Source of the DNA: Bacteroidales bacterium | Lineage (GTDB): Bacteria; Bacteroidota; Bacteroidia; Bacteroidales; F082 | DNA: 52,915 nt | Assembly: GCA_017530365.1 (NCBI GenBank) | Contig: JAFXMK010000015.1 | Location: forward strand, 1-52,915 | Direction: 5' to 3' | Part shown: positions 24,127-31,557 of the stretch, in pieces | Numbering within the stretch: position 1 is the first letter of the stretch | How the letters are laid out: each line of letters opens with the position of its first letter | Notes under the pieces: model-generated | Seen by the model: the letters and a program-made list of their open reading frames with translations, nothing else | Databases searched by the model: none | What the model was told of the DNA's origin: nothing | Made by a program: the position numbers and the translations under genes

Positions 24127-24414
24127 ATGAACAAGATCCTCCTGTCATACCTGATCGCCATCAACGCCATTGGATTTGTTCTGTTTGGCCTCGACAAGGC
24201 GTTCTCAAAACAGAAAGGGCACCCTCGCATTCCGGAAAGAGTGCTGCTGTGGCTCGCCCGAGTAGGTGGGGGAGTCGGCTGCTGGATGGGAATGCTGCTC
24301 TTCCGTCATAAGACCAAACACATCCGGTTCAAAGTGCTCGTTCCGCTATGGACGGTGATCTGGATCGCTTTGGTTTTAATGTCGCAAAACGAGCATTTCA
24401 AATCTATGCTATAA
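24127..24414 (+). CDS. DUF1294 family membrane protein
   Basis: A 95-residue protein with three hydrophobic segments (about 5-22, 40-60, 70-88) and the DUF1294 motifs FGLDKAFSKQKGHPRIPE at ~20-38, GGGVGCWMGMLLFRHKTKH at ~48-66 and F...PLW. The function is unknown. It follows the elaA remnant by 14 bp and ends just before a perfect hairpin terminator. Confidence 0.8.
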   Translation: MNKILLSYLIAINAIGFVLFGLDKAFSKQKGHPRIPERVLLWLARVGGGVGCWMGMLLFRHKTKHIRFKVLVPLWTVIWIALVLMSQNEHFKSML

Positions 24415-24420
24415 CTAAAA

Positions 24421-24448
24421 GAGGGTGACCAAAACTTTGGTCACCCTC
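24421..24448. terminator. Perfect 13-bp hairpin between convergent genes
   Basis: GAGGGTGACCAAA and its exact complement TTTGGTCACCCTC with a 2-nt loop, followed by TTC. It lies between the DUF1294 gene and the convergent protease gene. The arm is almost the same as the ends of the palindrome at 20,749-20,901. Confidence 0.7.
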
Positions 24449-24473
24449 TTCAATGATTATTGCTACAAAAAGG

Positions 24474-27400
24474 TTAATAAGTAAACGTCCTGTCGCCAGT
24501 CGCATTAGACTTGTAGATGTAACCTTTGCCAGGTTCAAGGGTCCGCAATTCACCTCTCCATGACGAGTTTCTATAGATGACGCTGTTCTCAGAGGACTTG
24601 ACAATGTCTCCCTCAACAGGTTGGAGCCCCGAGAAAGCCTCTTCTACGGACATGCTCTCACCGCGAAGATATCCTATCCAGTTGATATTATGGTGAATGG
24701 TGATTTCATGCTCAGTAGGGTTGACCGGCACACCCGTCAACGTGAATTCACAGCTGTTGCTAACATTGATGATTAACATCTGACGGATGTCGAACTCAAT
24801 GCTCGTAGGTCTCCATGCCCCATCGTAGTAAACCATAGAGCCACTATGAGCCTTGATTATGGCAGTACCCGTGCTTCCAACCGCTGTTGCAATGGCGTCC
24901 TTCAACTGATCTAGGGTGATGTCAAGGTTGGTTGACCACCAGTTATATCCAGCAGACAATGAAACGGTTTGCTGCACCTGGGCCTCGTTTGCCTCAATGC
25001 CAAGGATGAGATGGTTCTTTACCGACAATACATTGCTGTTGTATTCTGAAGTGGTTGGCGGCGCTAACGGATTGTAGTTCGTTGCTGCGGAATAGGCATA
25101 CAAGGCTTGATTCTCCTCAGTACTGTAAACCGAACAGGACATGTAGGGTGAATGATCGTATCCATTGGTGTTGTCGTCAACTACCAGGACAAGATTGGAG
25201 GTGCCGTCATATTCGAACGGAGTGTCGAGCTCAAAGGTGGTCCAAGCTACTGCGCCCATCGTCACCGTGCCGCTGTACACCTTGTCGGAGGCCTCCATGG
25301 CAATCCAATCGGTTTTACTGCTGAAAGAGGATTTGTCCGTGTGTTTCAGATAGATGTCGTAGGTGCGGACTCGATCGGTATTCGCTTTATTAAAGAAGGA
25401 GATACTTGTGATGGTGCAGGCCGATCCGATCTCTTCGGCAGTATAGATCTGTTGCGACAGCGCATATTCGTAGAAACTGTAGCTGGGGAGATAGTCGTGG
25501 TTGCTTTCATCTTGTCCCAAAGCCACTCCTTGCCCAAAACTGGCAACAAACTGATGGTTGCCATCAACCGGGAAGGTGAAAGGATTGGCGGTTGACACCA
25601 CCACACCGTTTTCGCTCCACCCCGTGAAGAAATAGCCGTTGGCTGGGGTGGCAGTCAGAGTGCAATAATCGCCAAAACCAAACTCGCCTCCGCCACTGAC
25701 GGTGCCTTGAGCAGTATTACTAGATGTGGCAGTGACGTCGAATATGGCAGTGGCAGCACCACAGTTACAATCGAACTCGAAGAGCACGCCGGAAGCAGGA
25801 CTTGCCCCTTGTTGGAAAATGATGACATCGCCTTCGTAGCTTACCACGAAAGAACACTCTGTGTCGTAGCTGCCTTTGGTCCAGGTCAGGGTTACGTGGG
25901 TGCCATTGTGGATTTCCAAAGGATAGGTGGCAGCATTGTTGCCCGAAGCGATGGTAAGGTCTTGCGAGGCAGTTCCATCATCGAAACTAACAGTAAGCTT
26001 GGCACCGTTCCAACCATCTCCATAGCTGTCCCTAAGGCTGAAGATGACGCTACAGGTGTTCTTCAGTGTCTCGGTGCCCTGTGCACTGAGGCCTCCATCA
26101 GCGGCCATCGTGAAGGTGACGGGGATTTCCGCGTCTTCAGGGCAATTGGCCGCAATGGTAATGGTAAAAGCACAGGAGACTTCTCCTTCGGCGGCGATAT
26201 CACCGACCGTGACCGTTGGGTTGGAGATTGTCACGTAATTGCTGGTAGTGCTCATCGTGGCAACGGCATTGGTGACTTCGTAGTGTCCGGTGTTCAAGAA
26301 TCTGGCAGTCAGCGTCAAGGTCTCACCAGGGACAAAACCTCCGTTCCATGACATGTTTTTGTATTCTAACGAGGCTTCACCTGCGATGATCACAAAATCG
26401 CCCACCCAGGTATTGTCGCCATTGTTGGCAGTGTAATGGAAGGTGACACGTGTGCCTTCTGCCATGCTGGAGTTAAAATTGAAAAGGAATCCGCTCACCG
26501 TGGTGGTGGCACCGGCGGACAAGGCGCTGAAGGTCTTGGTAGGAGTGGTGATGTTGGCATCCTCGGAAGTCAAGGTGACAGTGGTGGTGCCAGTGCATTG
26601 GCTGTTGCCCACGTTCTTGAAGGTGAGGTCCAATGAGGTGTTGTCGCCGATATGGGCTGTCATGGGCGTATAGCTGTCGAGGCAGATGTAGGGTTCTTCG
26701 ATCACAACAGCCGGGATGGTCTGGATATAGGGTTGACGTTGGGTGCGGGTGACCACGATCATCACGTCGCCAGCACTAGTGATAGGCGTGATCGGCACGT
26801 TGACGGTACCTGTTGAACCGACTTGCGCCACACCGAGGATCTCATTGTCGCGGGTGATGGATACATACGAGCCAGCATCAGCATTAACGGTAAAGGTGTT
26901 TACACCGATACCGATGGTGGAGGCGTGGCTCACCTGGTTTACGGAAGGCTGTGTCATGTAAGGCATCACAGATCCGTCACCCAAACACTGGTAGGCCCTC
27001 CAATAGTATTCATCATCGACGCTGTATTCATAACCGGCAGCATGGGCGTACGTCACGGCAGCGTTACCGATGTAGATGATCGAGCTGATGCTGTTGAACT
27101 CCGTCTCGTCGAACAAGGCGTCGTACATGCCTGTCATGGTGGACTCGACGGTTTGTACGGTGGCAGGTTCCGGGTCGTGGGCTCCCACACCGAAGTAGTA
27201 GTCTTCAAACCAATAGGTTTCAACGACTGAGCCGATGTAGCCGAAGGCACCCTTGTTGGCAGCGCGAATCAAAGTCTCACCCAAGCAAGGGGTATAGGTG
27301 CTGTTGCCCCAGTTAGCCGCCAAGCAGCAGTTACCCACTGCCAAGAAATACTTGTCGTTATTGGTCAATGCGTTGGCGTTGGCGTTAGTAAAGCTAGGAC

Positions 27401-28766
27401 TTGACCATGCCTGAATGCTACCGTGTGCGGTGTAATTGACAAAACCGACACCAGTATTCAGGTGATCATAGCATCCTGTGTAGTTGGAGGTGACATAGCC
27501 ATGGACGTTACTGAAGCCATGCTCCGTGTTGAAATAGCTGTTCAGGGCATATTGAATGGTGGGGCGACCGGCGGCTTCATCCCATCCGTTGGCATCCATG
27601 CCGGCAATCAGGACCGCATTGTCCAAATAGTTCGGGTCAGACATGGTGTATTTCTCGTAGGTCATGATCTTATGGACGAGGTTGCCCAACTCGGTAGTGT
27701 TCGACACCGCCATGCGGCTCATATAAAGATCGTGATAGATGTCGTTGTCAACGGAAGCGTATGGGTTGTCACTTACGTATGGATTGAAATAGTTGCCTGA
27801 TATGTTATAGGTTTCGTAATTGGTGACGTCGTTCTCGTCGCCAACGATGACCAGGAAAGTGGGGTGGTAGGCGTTGTACTTGCTTTGGATTAAGGAGCGG
27901 ATGGTGGCACCATTGGTGCCGCTGGTAACAGTCTGAACATCGACGTCTATGCCTTTCTGCTTTTTCCAGTTCAGCCAAGCCTGGAAGGGCTCGCTTTCGG
28001 TATATTTCGAGGTGGTCACCACGAGCATCTTCACAGGGGTGGTGTAGAGGTCGGGGAAGTTTTCATAGACGCTGCGGATGGCATTGCCGTTGAACAGCTG
28101 TTTGTAAACGATGTCGAAATAAGGACTGTAGGTCTTGACGAGCATGTCCTCAGTGGCTCTGGCATCGGCATCGTCAAAGTGGACGGTGACCTCGATGTTG
28201 TTGAACACACGGATGGTATTGTTGACGGGGTCGTAGCTCACCGGCTCGATGGTCATCTTGCCGAGTTGCACGCCACGCATGGTGCCTACCACGCTGACCA
28301 TGGCCTTTGGCGTGGAACGGAAGCCTCGGGTGGATTGGTAGGCGGCTTCGTTCATGACAAAAGGCACCTCTTCGGGCTTTTGGTCTTTGCGCAACGAAGG
28401 CTGCCGTGGCACCAAGGTGCGGATGCCATAGTCTTTCAGACGGTAGTCAGTCGCGCTGTAGCTGGTGATTTCAATGCGCGGGGTAGCGCCGAATGGCACG
28501 GCGATGAGTTCGTTCACGACGGGAATCTGAGGGTCGCCTTCGTTACCGCCGATGACGGTGTTGGGTAGGCTGAGCCACGAGTAGGTCCCGCGCTCACTTT
28601 TGTAATCTTGTGCTTCAATGGTTGAGAATGAGAAGGAAGCCTTAAGGATTCTCATGTCACTTTTCACGCATTCGGCCTTGTCAACGGAACGCAGTTGGAT
28701 CTTTTGCTGTGCTATAGCGCTGATGCTGAGCATCAATGCCATTACAATTAGGGGAAGCTTCTTCAT
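24474..28766 (-). CDS. Secreted gingipain-family (C25) cysteine protease with repeat-rich C-terminus
   Basis: A 1430-residue secreted protein. The start at 28,766 (MKKLPLIVMALMLSISAIAQ) gives a clean signal peptide; the in-frame ATG 33 bp upstream does not. Residues ~25-230 are a C25-type propeptide. The catalytic domain spans ~240-590 with His in VNYTAHGSIQAW and Cys in LAVGNCCLAANWG, the gingipain dyad. Immunoglobulin-like/CARDB-type beta modules follow (~640-900), then a domain with DSYGDGWNGAKL, then a bacterial repeat (GYFFTGWSENGVVVST), then a module ending PGKGYIYKSNATG. The last module is not a typical T9SS sorting tail, so the export and anchoring route is unclear. It is divergent from the M28 peptidase gene, with both promoters in the 119 bp between them. 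Confidence 0.85.
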   Translation of the reverse strand: MKKLPLIVMALMLSISAIAQQKIQLRSVDKAECVKSDMRILKASFSFSTIEAQDYKSERGTYSWLSLPNTVIGGNEGDPQIPVVNELIAVPFGATPRIEITSYSATDYRLKDYGIRTLVPRQPSLRKDQKPEEVPFVMNEAAYQSTRGFRSTPKAMVSVVGTMRGVQLGKMTIEPVSYDPVNNTIRVFNNIEVTVHFDDADARATEDMLVKTYSPYFDIVYKQLFNGNAIRSVYENFPDLYTTPVKMLVVTTSKYTESEPFQAWLNWKKQKGIDVDVQTVTSGTNGATIRSLIQSKYNAYHPTFLVIVGDENDVTNYETYNISGNYFNPYVSDNPYASVDNDIYHDLYMSRMAVSNTTELGNLVHKIMTYEKYTMSDPNYLDNAVLIAGMDANGWDEAAGRPTIQYALNSYFNTEHGFSNVHGYVTSNYTGCYDHLNTGVGFVNYTAHGSIQAWSSPSFTNANANALTNNDKYFLAVGNCCLAANWGNSTYTPCLGETLIRAANKGAFGYIGSVVETYWFEDYYFGVGAHDPEPATVQTVESTMTGMYDALFDETEFNSISSIIYIGNAAVTYAHAAGYEYSVDDEYYWRAYQCLGDGSVMPYMTQPSVNQVSHASTIGIGVNTFTVNADAGSYVSITRDNEILGVAQVGSTGTVNVPITPITSAGDVMIVVTRTQRQPYIQTIPAVVIEEPYICLDSYTPMTAHIGDNTSLDLTFKNVGNSQCTGTTTVTLTSEDANITTPTKTFSALSAGATTTVSGFLFNFNSSMAEGTRVTFHYTANNGDNTWVGDFVIIAGEASLEYKNMSWNGGFVPGETLTLTARFLNTGHYEVTNAVATMSTTSNYVTISNPTVTVGDIAAEGEVSCAFTITIAANCPEDAEIPVTFTMAADGGLSAQGTETLKNTCSVIFSLRDSYGDGWNGAKLTVSFDDGTASQDLTIASGNNAATYPLEIHNGTHVTLTWTKGSYDTECSFVVSYEGDVIIFQQGASPASGVLFEFDCNCGAATAIFDVTATSSNTAQGTVSGGGEFGFGDYCTLTATPANGYFFTGWSENGVVVSTANPFTFPVDGNHQFVASFGQGVALGQDESNHDYLPSYSFYEYALSQQIYTAEEIGSACTITSISFFNKANTDRVRTYDIYLKHTDKSSFSSKTDWIAMEASDKVYSGTVTMGAVAWTTFELDTPFEYDGTSNLVLVVDDNTNGYDHSPYMSCSVYSTEENQALYAYSAATNYNPLAPPTTSEYNSNVLSVKNHLILGIEANEAQVQQTVSLSAGYNWWSTNLDITLDQLKDAIATAVGSTGTAIIKAHSGSMVYYDGAWRPTSIEFDIRQMLIINVSNSCEFTLTGVPVNPTEHEITIHHNINWIGYLRGESMSVEEAFSGLQPVEGDIVKSSENSVIYRNSSWRGELRTLEPGKGYIYKSNATGDRTFTY

Positions 28767-28796
28767 AAGTGGGTTTTTAATATTTGTAAAAGGCTG

Positions 28797-28804
28797 CAAA
28801 GATA
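28797..28804 (-). promoter_or_regulatory. -7 promoter box of the C25 protease gene
   Basis: Minus strand TATCTTTG, 30 bp before the chosen ATG at 28,766. It confirms that the upstream in-frame ATG (28,799) cannot be used, since it lies inside the box. Confidence 0.6.
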
Positions 28805-28839
28805 CTGTTTTTTTGTTTACGGTTTACGTTATTATTTTC

Positions 28840-28847
28840 TATCTTTG
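28840..28847 (+). promoter_or_regulatory. -7 promoter box of the M28 peptidase gene
   Basis: Plus strand TATCTTTG, 38 bp before ATG 28,886. It is back to back with the minus-strand promoter at 28,804. Confidence 0.6.
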
Positions 28848-28885
28848 TGCACCTAAATACTTATGATAACAACAAAAATACTGAT

Positions 28886-30715
28886 ATGAAAAAGCTTTTA
28901 CTTACTCTCGTTGCTTTGCTGCTTTCATCAGTGATGATGGCGGGAAGCCTTGTTAAAATCAACTATTCAGGACGCACCGAGCTGGAGAAGCTCTTCGCCG
29001 ATTCGAATATCACCATTCACTATTATAACGACACGGAGGTCTATGCCACCGCCAAGACCTTCGACGCCAAAACCATGACCATGCTCGACGAGAACGCCTT
29101 CCGCGACAACGAGGTCTATACCATCGTGTATTGCCCCGACAATGCCCAAGAAGCCTATCTCGACAACTACGACATCGACGCCCTGGCCAAGATGGATCAT
29201 GCCATCCTCGCCAAAGGCATGGTGATGCCCTATAAGAACGACGGCGCCGTGGCGATCTTCAACAAAGAAGCCCGTCTGCCACGCATGACCCGCGACTTCC
29301 CGACGGTGACAGAGGAGGATCCCCTCATCCGTGAGATGATGGACCAAGTGAACATGGACTCGTTGCAAGCCACCGTTCAGCATCTCCAAGACTATGGTAG
29401 CCGCATCTGGAACACTGACAACGCCTTCGCCGCTTCAGACTGGATTGCAGGACGCATGGCCTCCTACGGCCTGGAGGTGGAGCAACAGGCCTTCAACGCC
29501 AACACCTGGATGGGTAGCGGCGCTGCAGGTCCCAACGTCATCGGCATCCAACGCGGCACGCTCTATCCCGACACCTACGTGGTGTGCGGCAGCCACCTCG
29601 ACTCGTTCTCCTACGAGGCGATGTATGGAGGCGGTACGGCTCCCGGCGCCGACGACAACGCCACCGGCGTGGCCAGCGTGCTCGAAAGTGTCCGAATCAT
29701 GAGCCAATATGAATTTGAATACTCCATCGTCTATTGCGCCTACGGCTGCGAAGAGATGGGCCTCTACGGCAGCGAGGCATACGCCAGCCGTTGCCAACAA
29801 CAAGGCATGGACATCATCGGCTACTTCAACAACGACATGAACGGCTACCTCTATGGCGATGAAATCCATATCGACCTGATCTATCCCAATTCGGTGGAGC
29901 CTATCGGCACCTACTACATGAATGTGGCCAACATCTATTTCCCCGATATGCCCGTCCGTCACGTCAACTTCAACGAGGGCGACAGCGACCATACCTCGTT
30001 CAACAACCACGGCTACATGGGCATCTATCCCTTCGAGGATTATCAGCATTACAGCCCCAACATCCATACGCCACAAGACCTGATCGGTCCCTCGGTCAAC
30101 AGCTTCGGCATGTCGCAACGCTACTGCCAGATGAATATCGGCTGTCTCGCCGAGATCGCCAATCCAGTGGGGGAGACGCCCGTCGTTTCTTGTAACCCAG
30201 TGGAAGATTTCCAAATTACGGAATACCCTCTTGTCAAAGATCTTTCTTTAATTACCTTGTCGTGGTCGGCACCATTGGAAGGCTCGACGGGTGAATTGGA
30301 TCATTTTGAAGTGTTCCGGGATGGCCAGCTTCACGCTGCTGTGGAGTCTGACGTATATGAATACACCGACACCATTACCGAAGGATTGACGGCAGAGTAC
30401 TTCATCAATGCAGTTTATAGTGACGGCTGTGAGGCGGCTTCAGAAACACTCGTAGGTGTCGGCAATCCTACTCAGCTAACCGAGTCGGCCCTCGCCAAGG
30501 TTCAGGTTTATCCCAATCCCGTGGAAGGTGACTTGACCGTCAAGGCGGAAGGCCTGCAGTATGTCGTCGTTTATAACGCGATGGGACAGCAGGTCGCCGT
30601 CATCGTGCCCAAACAGAATGAATGCCTGATTCCCATGACGTATCCCCAAGGAATGTATTTCATCCAGCTGGTCACCCAAAACGGTGTGGCCAATAGGACT
30701 GTGGTGGTAAAGTAA
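28886..30715 (+). CDS. Secreted M28-family aminopeptidase with T9SS sorting domain
   Basis: A 609-residue protein from ATG 28,886 (MKKLLLTLVALLLSSVMMAG, signal peptide). The catalytic domain (~150-430) has the M28 two-zinc ligands: His and Asp in CGSHLDSF, GADDNATGVAS, CEEMGLYGS (catalytic and zinc-binding Glu), NNDMNG and DSDHTSFNNHG. A fibronectin III-like domain follows (~445-535). The last ~75 residues are a type IX secretion sorting domain (VQVYPNPVEGDLTV, VVYNAMGQQV, YPQGMYFIQLV, ending VVVK), so it should be exported across the outer membrane and anchored or released. It is a scavenging peptidase that may work with the divergent C25 endopeptidase in digesting protein. Confidence 0.9.
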   Translation: MKKLLLTLVALLLSSVMMAGSLVKINYSGRTELEKLFADSNITIHYYNDTEVYATAKTFDAKTMTMLDENAFRDNEVYTIVYCPDNAQEAYLDNYDIDALAKMDHAILAKGMVMPYKNDGAVAIFNKEARLPRMTRDFPTVTEEDPLIREMMDQVNMDSLQATVQHLQDYGSRIWNTDNAFAASDWIAGRMASYGLEVEQQAFNANTWMGSGAAGPNVIGIQRGTLYPDTYVVCGSHLDSFSYEAMYGGGTAPGADDNATGVASVLESVRIMSQYEFEYSIVYCAYGCEEMGLYGSEAYASRCQQQGMDIIGYFNNDMNGYLYGDEIHIDLIYPNSVEPIGTYYMNVANIYFPDMPVRHVNFNEGDSDHTSFNNHGYMGIYPFEDYQHYSPNIHTPQDLIGPSVNSFGMSQRYCQMNIGCLAEIANPVGETPVVSCNPVEDFQITEYPLVKDLSLITLSWSAPLEGSTGELDHFEVFRDGQLHAAVESDVYEYTDTITEGLTAEYFINAVYSDGCEAASETLVGVGNPTQLTESALAKVQVYPNPVEGDLTVKAEGLQYVVVYNAMGQQVAVIVPKQNECLIPMTYPQGMYFIQLVTQNGVANRTVVVK

Positions 30716-30734
30716 TCCTTGGTTTACTAAAAAG

Positions 30735-30773
30735 AAGCGACGGATACGTCTGACGTGCCCGTCGCTTTCTTCT
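30735..30773 (+). terminator. Terminator after the M28 peptidase gene
   Basis: AAGCGACGG pairs with CCGTCGCTT (9 bp, with a small inner CGT/ACG pair in the loop), followed by TCTTCTT. Confidence 0.75.
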
Positions 30774-30797
30774 TGCTTCTTCCTTCTAAAAATTCTC

Positions 30798-30828
30798 TTG
30801 TCTCGTATCGAAAAATAATGTATCTTTG
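30798..30828 (+). promoter_or_regulatory. Promoter of the hypB operon
   Basis: TTG (30,798-30,800), 20-bp spacer, TATCTTTG (30,821-30,828), 19 bp before the hypB ATG. Confidence 0.65.
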
Positions 30829-30847
30829 ATGATTCTATTTTTCTGTT

Positions 30848-31525
30848 ATGGACGAAGTCAAGATCATTGAAATCAAGAAGAGCGTATTTGCTGACAATGA
30901 GAAAGATGCCGATGCATTACGGCACGAATTGAAGGATAGGGGAGTGTTCCTCCTCAACCTGATGTCAGCCCCAGGAAGTGGCAAAACCACCACTTTGGTC
31001 AAAACGATAAACCGTCTTAAGGACAAAATTCGCATCGCAGTGATGGAAGCAGACATCGACAGCGAGGTGGATGCCCTCCGGATCAAGGAGGCCACTGGCG
31101 TGCCTTCCATCCAGCTCCATACAGGTGGGATGTGCCACCTCGACGCGGAGATGACCCGCCAAGGCCTTGACGGACTCTTACCTTTAACCTCTAACCTCTC
31201 ACCCGATCTTGTGATCCTCGAAAACGTAGGAAACCTCGTCTGTCCCGCCGAATTCGACACGGGAGCCACCGCTAATGCCATGATCCTCTCCGTACCAGAA
31301 GGCGATGACAAACCACTCAAATACCCACTGATGTTCTCGGTATGCGACCTGGTGCTGATCAACAAGATCGACGTGATGCCTTATTTCGACTTCGACTTGG
31401 AGCGTTGCATACAAAACATCAAAATGCGTAACCCCAACGCCCAAGTGATCCCCATCAGCGCCAAGACCGGCGACGGCATCGATGCCTTTGCTGAATGGCT
31501 CCTTAAAAAAATAACTGAAAACTGA
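30848..31525 (+). CDS. hypB: HypB, GTPase for nickel insertion into hydrogenase
   Basis: A 225-residue cytoplasmic SIMIBI-class GTPase that works with HypA to deliver Ni to [NiFe]-hydrogenase or other Ni enzymes. Walker A is MSAPGSGKTTTL at ~38-49; Switch and family motifs include MEADIDSEVDA, GGMCHLDAEM and ENVGNLVCPAEFD (~118-130), and the base-specificity motif is INKIDV. The N-terminus lacks the CxxCGC high-affinity Ni site and any His-rich stretch. A short segment reading LPLTSNLSPD near residue 112 is encoded by an ACCTCTA-type repeat and looks like an insertion. First gene of an operon with the Fe-S flavoprotein and hypA. Confidence 0.92.
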   Translation: MDEVKIIEIKKSVFADNEKDADALRHELKDRGVFLLNLMSAPGSGKTTTLVKTINRLKDKIRIAVMEADIDSEVDALRIKEATGVPSIQLHTGGMCHLDAEMTRQGLDGLLPLTSNLSPDLVILENVGNLVCPAEFDTGATANAMILSVPEGDDKPLKYPLMFSVCDLVLINKIDVMPYFDFDLERCIQNIKMRNPNAQVIPISAKTGDGIDAFAEWLLKKITEN

Positions 31526-31557
31526 AAACTGTAAACTGCCAACTAAAAATTGATACA

